A stretch of 64,000 nt of DNA from Streptomyces filamentosus (GTDB lineage Bacteria; Actinomycetota; Actinomycetes; Streptomycetales; Streptomycetaceae), in the NCBI RefSeq assembly GCF_014654895.1, contig NZ_BNBE01000001.1, positions 186,001 to 250,000 of the forward strand, read 5' to 3'. Under the pieces are notes generated by a model that saw nothing but the letters and a program-made list of their open reading frames with translations, had not been told where the DNA came from and ran no database searches. Shown piece after piece: positions 18,336 to 26,460 of this stretch. The first letter of the stretch is position 1, and each line of letters begins with the position of its first letter. The position numbers and the translations under genes are program-made.

Positions 18336-18336
18336 A

Positions 18337-18564
18337 GTGGATTCCCCGGTGCGGGCGTACGAGGAGCGGATGGCGGCGCTGGAGGAGGGGCCGCTGCGCG
18401 CGGTCCGGGCGGCGAACGCGGCCCGCGCGCTCGCGGGCGCGCGGGAGGCGGTCGCCGCCTCCGCCGGGCCGACCCGCGCCCGGCCGCATCCGGGCGGCGT
18501 CCCGGCCTGGGAGGCGGCGGCCGCCGCGTACGTCCCCGGCTGGCGGCCCGACCCGGACGGGTGA
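18337..18564 (+). CDS. Small uncharacterised protein
   Basis: 75 codons from a GTG at 18337 (another in-frame GTG at 18331). The protein begins MDSPVRAYEERMAALEEGPL and is Ala/Arg-rich and helical, with a WEAAAAAYVPGWRPD ending. Third-position bias supports coding, but no strong ribosome binding site is seen because the start abuts the 37-bp repeats. No function recognised. Confidence 0.45.
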   Translation: MDSPVRAYEERMAALEEGPLRAVRAANAARALAGAREAVAASAGPTRARPHPGGVPAWEAAAAAYVPGWRPDPDG

Positions 18565-18626
18565 CCTGCCCGCGACCGGCTCGTTGACGTCGTGGACACG
18601 CTGGGTCGACGGCCGCGGAGGGCACC

Positions 18627-19433
18627 TTGGGACGGACGAGAGCGGGGGCGGCGGCGCTCCTGGGGATGCTCCTGGCGGCGGCGCCGGTCGCGCCGCGCGG
18701 GGCCGCGGCGATCGTCGGCGGCGAGGAGGCGGTCCCGGGGGCGCATCCGTACGCGGTGGCGCTGGTCGACGTCGAGCGGCGCCGGGAGTTCTGCGGCGGG
18801 GCGCTGATCGGCCCCCGGCACGTCCTGACGGCCGCCCACTGCCTGACCGGCTCGTACACGGACACCGGCCGGGTCGCGGTGCTGCTCGGCGACCACGACC
18901 TGCGCACGGCGGCGGAGTCCCGTCACGCGCGCGCGGCGCGCCCGGCCCGCTTCTCGGTGCACCCGGGCTACGACCGGGCCACCCAGCACGACGACCTCGC
19001 CGTCATCACCCTGTCGGCCCCGGTCCGCCCGGACGCCGGGGTGCGTCCCGTACCGCTCCCCGCCCCTGGCGAATCGTTCGTCCACACGCGGCTGGAGGCG
19101 GTCGGCTGGGGTGCGACGTCCTTCGGCGGGGGCCCCTCCCCCGTGCTGCGGACGGTCTCCCTGGACACGCTCTCCAACGCCGCCTGCGCGCTCCGCGGCG
19201 TCGACGGCCTCACCCCGGCCCAGCTGTGCACCTGGACCCCCGGCCGCGACACCTGCGTCTACGACTCCGGCGGCCCCCTGGTCCACCGCTCCCCCGCCGG
19301 CCGCCCCACCCTGGCCGCCCTGGTCTCCTACGGCCGCGGCTGCGCCACGGAGACCCCGGCGGTGAACACCCGGATCACGGCCCACCTGTCCTGGATCGAG
19401 CGCGTGACCGGCCTCCGCCCGCCCGCCTCCTGA
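18627..19433 (+). CDS. Secreted trypsin-like serine protease (S1 family) with altered oxyanion-hole residue
   Basis: 268-residue protein from a TTG at 18627 preceded by GGAGGG. A signal peptide ends near the IVGGEEAV motif that normally marks the mature N-terminus. The triad is visible: His in LTAAHC, Asp in the HDDLAVI segment, Ser in DSGGP. The residue at the S1 pocket position (189 in chymotrypsin numbering) is Asp (RDTC), predicting Arg/Lys preference. Position 193, almost always the oxyanion-hole glycine, reads Tyr (CVYDSGGP), which may lower activity or reshape specificity. Isolated gene followed by a strong hairpin. Confidence 0.88.
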   Translation: MGRTRAGAAALLGMLLAAAPVAPRGAAAIVGGEEAVPGAHPYAVALVDVERRREFCGGALIGPRHVLTAAHCLTGSYTDTGRVAVLLGDHDLRTAAESRHARAARPARFSVHPGYDRATQHDDLAVITLSAPVRPDAGVRPVPLPAPGESFVHTRLEAVGWGATSFGGGPSPVLRTVSLDTLSNAACALRGVDGLTPAQLCTWTPGRDTCVYDSGGPLVHRSPAGRPTLAALVSYGRGCATETPAVNTRITAHLSWIERVTGLRPPAS

Positions 19434-19452
19434 CGGCCCGGCGGAAACGGGA

Positions 19453-19495
19453 ACGAGCCGTGCGGACCGGTGTGAAACCGGTCCGCACGGCTCGT
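19453..19495. terminator. Strong bidirectional terminator hairpin
   Basis: Perfect 19-bp inverted repeat (arms 19453-19471 and 19477-19495) with a GTGAA loop, between the convergent protease gene and tRNA-Leu. Confidence 0.85.
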
Positions 19496-19501
19496 CTCTG
19501 C

Positions 19502-19589
19502 TGGTGTCCGAGGGGGGACTTGAACCCCCACGCCCGATAAAGGGCACTAGCACCTCAAGCTAGCGCGTCTGCCATTCCGCCACCCGGAC
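19502..19589 (-). tRNA. tRNA-Leu(GAG), CCA end encoded
   Basis: On the minus strand the acceptor GTCCGGG (from 19589) pairs with CTCGGAC (one G-U), followed by discriminator A (19505) and an encoded CCA (19502-19504). The anticodon stem CTAGC/GCTAG encloses loop TTGAGGT, giving anticodon GAG, which reads CUC and CUU leucine codons. A long variable arm (GTGCCCTTTATCGGGCGT) and T-loop GTTCAAG fit a class II tRNA-Leu. tRNA genes are common integration sites, but no integrase lies in the window. Confidence 0.95.
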
Positions 19590-19676
19590 AAGGTGTCTGC
19601 CGCTTCGCGCTTCTGCTCGGCGACGAACATCAATCTACCAGGTGTTCGAGGTGCTTCTCACCCACGTTTCCGATGG

Positions 19677-20966
19677 TCAGGGCGTCGGGGCGGCCGGAGT
19701 GGCCGGGGTGGCCCGAGTGGCCGCCGCGGCCCCGGGGCCGTCGCCGGCGTCCTCGGCCGGCCGGGCGTCCTTGACGCGCACCCGCCACACCGCGGCCAGG
19801 GCCAGGACCGGCAGCGCCGTCACCACCAGGAAGCCCGTGGTGGGCGAGGTGGCCTGGACGAGCGGGCCCACCAGGAGCGGGGAGGCGAACTGTCCGGCGA
19901 AGGCGGCGGTTCCCGACAGGGCGGTGGCCTTGCCGCGGACCGCGACGGGCACCTCCTCCCCGATCAGGACGGTGGTCACCGGGAAGAACACCCCCTGGCC
20001 GAGGCCGAAGAGGACCGGGGCCAGGAACAGCAGGGGGGCCGAGGGCGCCACGGCCAGGAGGAGGAACGCGGCGGCCCACAGGGCCAGGGCGCCGCGCAGC
20101 AGCGCCGGCCGGCCCAGCCGGGCGCCGAGCGGTGCGTAGAAGAGGCCGATGACGCTCATCGTGGCGGACATGCCCACGGTGTAGAGGGAGACCAGCAGGG
20201 GATCGTCCACGCCCGTCTCGGCGAGGCGCTGGGGGAGGAAGAGCAGCAGCGCGTAGAGCAGCAAGGAGGCGGAGAACTGGAGGGCGTACCAGACGAGGAG
20301 GACGCGGTGGCGGCGCAGGAGCGTCCTCGTGCCGATCCGCTCCGCCGGGCCGCCCTCGCCGGCCGGGCTCCCGCCGGGCAGCAGGAAGAGGGTGGCCACG
20401 CCCAGGGGCAGTCCCAGGAGGTAGACGCCGAACGGCAGGTGCCAGGAGATCCCGCCGACGGCGCCGGCCAGGAGCGGCCACAGCACTCCGCCCAGGCTGG
20501 TCGCGGTCGACCGCCAGCCCATGGCCCGCTCCCGGTCGCTCCCCTGGTAGAGGTTGAGCAGGGCGAGGGTGGTGCCGGTGAAGACCAGGGCCGCGCCCAC
20601 GCCGAAGACCATCCGGCCGGCGATGAGGGCGGCGTAGTCCTCGGTGACGAGGCCGGTGGCGCCGGCCAGGCCGTAGACGACGAGGCCGCCGGCGAGGGGG
20701 AGGCGCAGTCCCCAGCGGTCGAGCATCCATCCCGCCAGCGGGCTGGCGACGGCGATGGCGAGGCTGTGCGCGGTGACGATGAGGCCGGCGGCGGTGCCGC
20801 TGAGGGCCAGGTCCTCGCGGATGACCTGGACGACGGGGGCGAGGATGGAGCCCGCCATCACCGTGAGGGTCGAGGCGAAGAGCACGAGCGGCAGGGTGCC
20901 GGAGCGGGGTGCGGCGGAAGGTGCCCGGTCCGCGGTGCCGGCGGGCGGCCTGGCGGCGGTGGTCAT
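19677..20966 (-). CDS. MFS exporter
   Basis: 429-residue major facilitator protein with about 12 hydrophobic segments and the loop motif after helix 2 (GWMLDRWGLRLPL). The start is the ATG at 20966, overlapping the upstream YczE-type membrane gene by four bases, so the two are translationally coupled. Probable drug/H+ antiporter exporting a cluster product. Similar in sequence to the MFS protein at 30083-31420. The Ala/Pro/Thr-rich C-terminal tail is low complexity. Substrate inferred only from context. Confidence 0.85.
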   Translation of the reverse strand: MTTAARPPAGTADRAPSAAPRSGTLPLVLFASTLTVMAGSILAPVVQVIREDLALSGTAAGLIVTAHSLAIAVASPLAGWMLDRWGLRLPLAGGLVVYGLAGATGLVTEDYAALIAGRMVFGVGAALVFTGTTLALLNLYQGSDRERAMGWRSTATSLGGVLWPLLAGAVGGISWHLPFGVYLLGLPLGVATLFLLPGGSPAGEGGPAERIGTRTLLRRHRVLLVWYALQFSASLLLYALLLFLPQRLAETGVDDPLLVSLYTVGMSATMSVIGLFYAPLGARLGRPALLRGALALWAAAFLLLAVAPSAPLLFLAPVLFGLGQGVFFPVTTVLIGEEVPVAVRGKATALSGTAAFAGQFASPLLVGPLVQATSPTTGFLVVTALPVLALAAVWRVRVKDARPAEDAGDGPGAAAATRATPATPAAPTP

Positions 20967-21658
20967 CGGGCACCGCCCAGGGCCAGGTCGCCGCGGGGGG
21001 TGCGGGGGGCGGGGGCCAGGCCGAGGTTGGGCAGGCGCAGGGCCCGGGCGTTGAAGGCCATCAGGGGCTGGATCAGTCCGTCGACGAAGACGAGGAAGGC
21101 GAGGGTGCCGACGCCCACCGGGCCGCCGAGGAGCCACCCGACCCCGAGGAGGACGGCCTCGACGCCGATCTTGGCCCCCCAGAAGGGGAGGTGCCACTTG
21201 CGGTGCAGGGAGATGACGAGGAGGTCCATGGCGCGGATGCCGGTGCCGCTCATGATGATGAGGGCCGATCCGTAGGCGCACAGCAGGACGGCCGCGACCA
21301 GTGCGGGCACCGGGGCGATCCCGTCCAGGTCCGCCAGGCGCATCAGGTCGATGAGGCTGCCGCAGAGCAGGAAGGTGACGAAGGGCATCAGGACCGGGCG
21401 GCGGCGGTTCCACAGCGACCAGATCACGATGCAGACGGCGGCGATGAGCGCCTGGGCCAGGCCGATGGTGAGCGGGAAGTGCTCCAGCAGGCCGAGGGAG
21501 AGGACGTCCAGCGGGTCCACGCCGAGGCCGGAGTGGATGAACAGGGTGGCTCCGGCGGCGAAGACGAGGCAGCCGGCCAGATAGGTGAGGTGGCGGGGCA
21601 GGTTTCGGCGCGTGCGTCCGGGGGCTGCGCTCGAAGGGGAGGTGGGCGGGTGCGGCAC
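20963..21658 (-). CDS. YczE/YitT-type integral membrane protein
   Basis: 231 residues from a GTG at 21658, chosen for the upstream GAAGGAAGAGG. After a Pro-rich cytoplasmic leader (about 25 residues) come five or six hydrophobic helices with the family-like motifs SGLGVDPLDVL and SGTGIRAMDLL. YczE homologues in Bacillus influence surfactin production by an unknown mechanism. Its coupling to an MFS exporter gene suggests a shared role in transport or membrane adaptation; that part is inference. Confidence 0.75.
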   Translation of the reverse strand: MPHPPTSPSSAAPGRTRRNLPRHLTYLAGCLVFAAGATLFIHSGLGVDPLDVLSLGLLEHFPLTIGLAQALIAAVCIVIWSLWNRRRPVLMPFVTFLLCGSLIDLMRLADLDGIAPVPALVAAVLLCAYGSALIIMSGTGIRAMDLLVISLHRKWHLPFWGAKIGVEAVLLGVGWLLGGPVGVGTLAFLVFVDGLIQPLMAFNARALRLPNLGLAPAPRTPRGDLALGGAR

Positions 21659-21718
21659 GGGGGGCCTCTTCCTTCGTGGACGGGTGGGGGGAGGTGCGGG
21701 CCGCTCCGGCGGTGCGGG

Positions 21719-21797
21719 GCGGACCGGTGGTGCGGGGTGCTCCGACGGCGCGGACCGGTGGTGCGCGGGGCGTACGACGGCGCGGACCGGTGCGTGC
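21719..21797. repeat. Low-complexity GC repeats
   Basis: Three spaced copies of GCGGACCGGTG(G)TGCG at 21719, 21750 and 21782 within a 239-base noncoding spacer (21659-21897) of very skewed composition. Likely slippage-derived; no gene seen. Confidence 0.55.
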
Positions 21798-21897
21798 GGG
21801 GCCGGGCCGCCGGGGCGGGGCCCGGCGGGGCCGGGTCGGACGGGGTGCGGCGCCGTGGGGCGGGCCGGTGGGCCGGGCCCGAACGCGGCGGTCCGGG

Positions 21898-22218
21898 TCA
21901 GGCGTTGACGAAGATGAGGTGGTTGCCCTCGGGGTCCGTCAGCTCGAAGCGCTCGCCGGTCTTGTGGGGGACGATCTCGGTGGCGCCGAGGTCCTTCAGC
22001 GCGGCGTGCGCGGCGGGGATGTCGGCCTCGGTGAAGGCGATGTGGACGGGCTTGTCGCCCTTGCTGACGATCAGCTCGCCGCCGTGGCCGGTGTCGAAGA
22101 CCACGGTGTGCCCCGGGTACTCCTCGCGGACGGCCAGTCCGAGCCGGTCGCGGTAGAAGGCGACCATCGCGTCGAGGTCGGTGCAGAAGATCTTGGTGAC
22201 GGTGAGCTTGCCGAACAT
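21898..22218 (-). CDS. VOC (glyoxalase/bleomycin-resistance fold) protein
   Basis: 106-residue single VOC domain starting at an ATG (22218) behind AGGAGG. Two beta-alpha-beta-beta-beta units are visible: TKIFCTDLDAMVAFYRDRLG at the start, and FELTDPEGNHLIFVNA at the end with the metal-type Glu/His positions (DPEGNHL). VOC proteins include isomerases, dioxygenases and antibiotic-binding resistance proteins; this length fits a dimeric small-molecule binder. It diverges from the TetR gene, and two copies of the proposed TetR operator lie between them, so it is probably part of that regulon. Confidence 0.8.
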   Translation of the reverse strand: MFGKLTVTKIFCTDLDAMVAFYRDRLGLAVREEYPGHTVVFDTGHGGELIVSKGDKPVHIAFTEADIPAAHAALKDLGATEIVPHKTGERFELTDPEGNHLIFVNA

Positions 22219-22332
22219 GGCGCCTCCTGGGAGAGCGCCCCGCCGGGGCGGGGCGGGTGGCTGGGGGGTGCGGGCGGGACGGACACGCGGAAGACGGGGG
22301 TCGGATTTCCTCGTGGAATCCCGCCCGCAGAT

Positions 22333-22349
22333 GTAAACTACACCGTGCA
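22333..22349. promoter_or_regulatory. Putative TetR operator, copy 1
   Basis: GTAAACTACACCGTGCA between the VOC and TetR start codons. An identical inverted copy lies at 23045-23061 and a near copy at 22359-22375. Recurrence on both sides of the regulator gene suggests a binding site for that TetR protein. Confidence 0.65.
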
Positions 22350-22358
22350 GTACCCCAT

Positions 22359-22375
22359 GTAAACCACCCAGTGCA
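22359..22375. promoter_or_regulatory. Putative TetR operator, copy 2
   Basis: GTAAACCACCCAGTGCA, matching copy 1 at 14 of 17 positions and placed 26 bases after it in the same orientation, 18 bases before the TetR GTG. Suits autoregulation. Confidence 0.55.
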
Positions 22376-22392
22376 TTTAGAAGGCGAGCCCC

Positions 22393-23034
22393 GTGGACCA
22401 GACCACCGCACCCCGCTCAGGACGGCCGGCGAAGCGCGCCGCCATCGACTGCGCCGCCCGCACCGTCTTCGGGCGCGAGGGCTTCACCCGCGCCAGCGTC
22501 GACGCCATCGCCGCCGAGGCCGGGGTCTCGAAGCGCACCATCTACAACCACCACCAGGACAAGGAGCACCTCTTCCTGAGCGTGCTGCGGGAGAGCACCC
22601 ACGCGGTCGCCGCCCACCAGGAGGAGCTCATCGACCGGCACCTGTCCGACCCGGCGGACCTGGCTGCGGGCCTGGCCGCGCTCGGCCGCGCGCTGGCCAC
22701 CCCGCAGGAGGGCTTCGAGGAGCACTTCGCGCTGGTGCGCGTGATCTTCGCGGAGGCGTCGCGGCTGCCCCCGGAGTTCATCGACAGCTGGCGGGAGGAG
22801 GGGCCCCGCCGCATCGCCGAGCGGCTCGCCGAGCGGCTGGCCGGACTCACGGCCGCCGGCCACCTGCGCGCGGACGACCCGGCGCGGGCCGCCGCGCACT
22901 TCACCCAGCTCGCCACCTCGGAGGTGTACGAGCGCTCCTTCCACGGCGCCCTCCCCCTTCCCCAGGCCGAGGTGGACGCGTCGGTCGACGCCGGCGTCGA
23001 CGCCTTTCTCCGCCTGTACGGAACAAGGGGCTGA
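22393..23034 (+). CDS. TetR-family repressor
   Basis: 213-residue regulator starting at a GTG (22393). The N-terminal helix-turn-helix is typical (VFGREGFTRASVDAIAAEAGVSKRTIYNHHQDKEHLF, about residues 27-63), followed by a ligand-binding domain. It is clearly related to the TetR protein at 47308-47970: both share the EHFALVR, RLP, GPR and RSFHGAL blocks. Three copies of a 17-bp sequence flank it (22333, 22359, 23045), so it probably represses itself, the VOC gene and the downstream FMN reductase. The inducing ligand may be a pathway product; not shown. Confidence 0.88.
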   Translation: MDQTTAPRSGRPAKRAAIDCAARTVFGREGFTRASVDAIAAEAGVSKRTIYNHHQDKEHLFLSVLRESTHAVAAHQEELIDRHLSDPADLAAGLAALGRALATPQEGFEEHFALVRVIFAEASRLPPEFIDSWREEGPRRIAERLAERLAGLTAAGHLRADDPARAAAHFTQLATSEVYERSFHGALPLPQAEVDASVDAGVDAFLRLYGTRG

Positions 23035-23044
23035 CTTTCTGATC

Positions 23045-23061
23045 TGCACGGTGTAGTTTAC
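23045..23061. promoter_or_regulatory. Putative TetR operator, copy 3 (inverted)
   Basis: TGCACGGTGTAGTTTAC, the exact reverse complement of copy 1, in the 81-base gap between the TetR stop and the FMN reductase ATG. Suggests that the reductase has its own TetR-controlled promoter. Confidence 0.65.
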
Positions 23062-23115
23062 TTTTCGGAAGGCCCGCCCTTCCCCCGGTCCACGCCGTCC
23101 CTCTGGAGGTACCCC

Positions 23116-23700
23116 ATGTCCGCTCAGCCCCTGGCCCTCGCCGTGATCATCGGCAGCGTCCGCGGCGGCCGTCTCGGCGAGAAGGTCGGCCACTGGGTCG
23201 CCGACCAGGCCCGCGGCCGGGACGACGTGACCGTCGACGTGATCGACGTCCTCGACCACCCGCTCCCCCTGGCCATGCCGGCGATGGGCGAGGCGCCGGC
23301 CGAGGAGGTCAGGCTGGTCAAGGACGCGCTGTCGGCGCGGCTCGCGGCGGCGGACGCGTTCATCGTGGTGACCCCGGAGTACAACCACTCGTACCCGGCC
23401 TCGCTGAAGAACGTCATCGACTGGCACCTCCAGGAGTGGGCCGCCAAGCCGGTCGGACTCGTCTCGTACGGCGGGATGGGCGGCGGCCTGCGCGCGGCGG
23501 AGCACCTGCGCCAGGTCTTCGCCGAGGTGCACGCGATGACGGTGCGCGAGATGGTCAGCCTGCACAACCCGTGGGGCGCGTTCGGCGACGGCGGCGCGCC
23601 CGAGGGCGCCGACGGGGCGGCGAAGAAGCTGATCGACCAGGTGGCCTGGTGGGGCAGGGCGCTGCGCACCGCCCGCCGCGAACAGCCCTACACCGTCTGA
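23116..23700 (+). CDS. NAD(P)H-dependent FMN reductase
   Basis: 194-residue flavodoxin-fold reductase with the N-terminal phosphate-binding loop IIGSVRGGRLGEKV and the family motif TPEYNHSYPASLKNVIDWH (about 92-110) for the FMN ring. It reduces free flavin (or quinones) with NAD(P)H, which could feed flavin-dependent oxygenases of the pathway. ATG at 23116 behind CTGGAGG. A paralogue lies at 37713-38297 inside the biosynthetic operon. A proposed TetR operator sits in its promoter. Confidence 0.85.
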   Translation: MSAQPLALAVIIGSVRGGRLGEKVGHWVADQARGRDDVTVDVIDVLDHPLPLAMPAMGEAPAEEVRLVKDALSARLAAADAFIVVTPEYNHSYPASLKNVIDWHLQEWAAKPVGLVSYGGMGGGLRAAEHLRQVFAEVHAMTVREMVSLHNPWGAFGDGGAPEGADGAAKKLIDQVAWWGRALRTARREQPYTV

Positions 23701-23719
23701 CCGCGGCGGCACCCCGGGG

Positions 23720-25021
23720 TCAGGGAGCCCGGTCCGCGACCGCCCGCGCCCCGCGCGGGTCGCCGCCGGCCGGGCCCGGGTCGGCCGCGGCGCCCGGCCC
23801 CGGGGACACCCGGGGCGGAAACGTCCGGTGGACGCCGAGGACCACGGCGGCGGCGAACGCCGACGCCACCCCGCCGAGCAGGAGCCCCGACCGGGCGCCG
23901 TGGCTCTCCGCGAGGGCGCCGACGAGCAGCGCGCCGAACGGCGTCGTGCCCTGGAAGACCAGCGTGAACAGCGCCATCACCCGGCCGCGGTAGGCGGGGT
24001 CCGCCCCGAGCTGGACGCAGTGGTTGGCCGCCTGCGAGAAGTAGATCGACCCGAAGCCCGTCAGGAAGAGCAGGGCGGCCGCCGCGACGAAGCCGGGGGC
24101 GAGGGCCGCCAGGGCCTCCACCGCTCCGAAACCGGCCGCCGCCGCGACGACGTGGCCGAGCCCCGGTCTGCTCCGGCGCCCCGTCGTCACGAACGCGGCG
24201 ACGAGCGAGCCGGCCGCCAGCGCCGTGGTCAGCAGGCCGAAGGCGGCGGCGTCGGCGCGGAAGACGACCTTGGCGAGCAGCGGCAGCGTGAGCTGGAAGT
24301 TGAAGCCGAACATGCCGACCACCGCCACCAGGGCCATCGGCAGCGCCAGGTCCCGCCGGGAGAGCACGTGCCGGATCCCCTCCCCCACCGGTGCCCGGCC
24401 CGGCCGCCGGGCGGCACGGTGGAGCTCGGCCGGCCGGATCAGACGCAGCCCGCCCCAGGTGGCGAGGTAGCTGAACGCGTTGACCAGCATCACCGGGCCG
24501 GTGTCCACCCGACTGATCAACAGCCCCGCCACCCCCGGCCCGACCACCCGCGCCACGTTGAAGTACACGGCGCTCAACGCGGAGGCGTTGGGCACCAGTT
24601 CGGGGCCGACGAGCTCGCTCACGAAGGACATCCTGGCGGGCACCTCGACCGCGTTGACGGTGCCGAGGCCGAGCGCGAACAGGTAGATCTGCCACAGCCG
24701 CACGTCACCCGCCAGCACCAGGACGGCCAGCCCCAGGGCGAGGGCGCCGGCGGCGAGGTTGGCGGCCATGAGCAGCCGGCGCTTGTCGTACCGGTCGGCG
24801 AGCCCGCCCGCCCAGAGGGTGAGCAGGATCAGCGGCGCGAACTGCAGGGCCGTGACCACCCCCAGGGCGGTCCCCGAGTTCCCGGTACGGGACAGGACGA
24901 GCCAGTCCTGGGCGACGACCATCATCCAGGTGCCGGTCACGGAGACCAGCTGGCCCGCCGTGAACAGCCGGAAGTTGCGTACCGTCAGGGACTGGAAGGT
25001 GCGGTGCAGGGGGCGCTTCAT
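23720..25021 (-). CDS. MFS transporter, enterobactin-exporter-like (MFS_3) type
   Basis: 433-residue transporter beginning RTFQSLTVRNFRLFTAGQLVS, the typical opening of the EntS/TMS subgroup of major facilitators, with about 12 helices and the loop motif GGLADRYDKRRLL. ATG at 25021 behind a GAGGAA site. The C-terminal 40 residues are Gly/Pro/Ala-rich and cytoplasmic. Convergent with the FMN reductase gene (19-base gap). Probably an efflux pump; substrate unknown. Confidence 0.85.
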   Translation of the reverse strand: MKRPLHRTFQSLTVRNFRLFTAGQLVSVTGTWMMVVAQDWLVLSRTGNSGTALGVVTALQFAPLILLTLWAGGLADRYDKRRLLMAANLAAGALALGLAVLVLAGDVRLWQIYLFALGLGTVNAVEVPARMSFVSELVGPELVPNASALSAVYFNVARVVGPGVAGLLISRVDTGPVMLVNAFSYLATWGGLRLIRPAELHRAARRPGRAPVGEGIRHVLSRRDLALPMALVAVVGMFGFNFQLTLPLLAKVVFRADAAAFGLLTTALAAGSLVAAFVTTGRRSRPGLGHVVAAAAGFGAVEALAALAPGFVAAAALLFLTGFGSIYFSQAANHCVQLGADPAYRGRVMALFTLVFQGTTPFGALLVGALAESHGARSGLLLGGVASAFAAAVVLGVHRTFPPRVSPGPGAAADPGPAGGDPRGARAVADRAP

Positions 25022-25065
25022 CGTTCCTCGCGTGGGTGGAATCCGGCCGTGGCGGAGGGCGGGGC

Positions 25066-25191
25066 TCAGTCGAGGCCGCGGAAGATGTGGAGGTCGGGCG
25101 CTTCCTCCTCCTCTCCGGCGAGCAGCGCGGCCCGCACGTGGACCATCCTCTCCGTGCCGGCCGTGTCGTGTTCCCTGATGTCGGTGTTCAT
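25066..25191 (-). CDS. Small acidic peptide gene
   Basis: 41 codons from an ATG at 25191 with GAGAGG eight bases upstream. The product is polar and acidic (GEEEEAPDLHIFRGLD ending), with no signal or membrane segment. Located 44 bases before the MFS transporter on the same strand, so it may be a leader peptide or a small regulatory protein. Not recognised; moderate doubt that it is expressed. The 175 bases upstream hold nothing else clear. Confidence 0.35.
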   Translation of the reverse strand: MNTDIREHDTAGTERMVHVRAALLAGEEEEAPDLHIFRGLD

Positions 25192-25366
25192 GCGTCCCAG
25201 CCTCTCGTCGTCGTTCCGCTGCTCGTTCGGGATCCTGTGCCCGGGCCCTTCGCCGTCCGGCCGGCGGGGTGGGCCCCCCGGGGACGGGAGGGCGCCGGGT
25301 CCGGGTTCGTGGGTGCGGGCCGTCGGGGCCCGCACCGGCGCGGGCCTCCCCGGCTCCGTGCGCCCC

Positions 25367-26428
25367 TCAGCACGCCGCGCGTTCCGGCACCGGGACGGGG
25401 ACGCGCGTGCGGTGGAGGGCCGCGTGGATCCGCTCCGTCCCCGGCGCGGGGGTCTGGCTCCTCAGGGCCCCGTCGCGGGGCCGGGGTATCGCCGCGTCGC
25501 GGGCGAGGAGGCACTCCTCCAGGAACCCGAACGCCTGGAGGTGGTAGGTGCGGGCCGCCCAGCCGAGGCTGATGTTGTGCCCGGCGTCCTGGAGCTGGTC
25601 GACCCGCACCTTGGGCGCGGCGAGCGGGGCGGTCAGCGCCGCCACCGCCCCGGGGTCGAAGCGCCACCACTGCTCCTGCTCGGCGAAGGTGAAGCGCACC
25701 GGCACGCGCACCCTGGCCGCGAGGGCGGGGTACGCCTCGGGCCACAGCGGCGCTTCCCGGGCCTCCACGGCGGGCACCGGGGCGACCAGTTCGCGGCCGA
25801 GCCGGAAGGCGTCCGGCGGGTAGAGGCGCAGGGCGCCCCAGTGCCGGCGCCAGGCTCCCGGGGCGCCCGCGCCGGGGAGCTGGTCGGGGGTGACGGCCAG
25901 CCGGGTGCCGAGGCCGGACACGTCGAGGCCGAGGAGGGAGTCGCCGCGCTCCTGGGCGGCGGCGGTCAGCGCCAGCTTGCCGCCGTTGGAGTGCGCCACC
26001 AGGAAGAAGCCGGCGCCGAGCGGGTGGGTGCGGGCGAAGTCGTCCAGGGCCGCGTAGAGGGTCCGGGCCTGGTCGGCGAGCGGCAGCCCCTCGGGGAAGT
26101 GGGGGGCGGAGACGCCGTAGCCGGGGCGGTCCAGGGAGAGGACGGTGAAGCCCAGTTCGGCGCCGAGGGTGAGCAGGGAGAGGCCGGGGCGGGCCCGGCT
26201 GTCGAAGTACCCGGCCCGCATCCCGCCGCCGTGGACGGCGACCACCACGGCCCGGGGCGGCGTCCGGAGGGGCTCGGCGAGCAGCCCCGAGACCGGTACG
26301 CCCCCGGCGTCGAGGGTGACGGCGCGCACCTCCGGGGCCTCGGGGGGCGGGGAGCCGGCGCCCGGGGGCGCGTCGCCCCCAGCCGGTATTTGTTGACTTT
26401 CAGGCATTTTTCCAGACATCCCTTCCAT
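25367..26428 (-). CDS. Alpha/beta-hydrolase
   Basis: 353-residue hydrolase. The oxyanion motif VHGGG lies near residue 66, the nucleophile elbow VAHSNGG (Ser near 149), and the catalytic His is probably in DAGHNISLG (near 284), all in canonical order. The start is uncertain: ATG at 26428 is used, with TGAGGA upstream; a TTG six codons earlier or an ATG seven codons later are also possible. Could be an esterase or an editing thioesterase in the polyketide pathway. It diverges from the 26461 gene over a short AT-rich gap, suggesting shared control. Confidence 0.75.
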   Translation of the reverse strand: MEGMSGKMPESQQIPAGGDAPPGAGSPPPEAPEVRAVTLDAGGVPVSGLLAEPLRTPPRAVVVAVHGGGMRAGYFDSRARPGLSLLTLGAELGFTVLSLDRPGYGVSAPHFPEGLPLADQARTLYAALDDFARTHPLGAGFFLVAHSNGGKLALTAAAQERGDSLLGLDVSGLGTRLAVTPDQLPGAGAPGAWRRHWGALRLYPPDAFRLGRELVAPVPAVEAREAPLWPEAYPALAARVRVPVRFTFAEQEQWWRFDPGAVAALTAPLAAPKVRVDQLQDAGHNISLGWAARTYHLQAFGFLEECLLARDAAIPRPRDGALRSQTPAPGTERIHAALHRTRVPVPVPERAAC

Positions 26429-26460
26429 TACTGGATCAATCCTCAATAACCTGTCATGTC

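Noticed and set aside
19502..19589. tRNA-Leu as a genomic-island attachment site for the polyketide cluster
   Set aside because: The cluster starts near the tRNA, but no integrase, excisionase or repeated tRNA 3' end was seen in the window.
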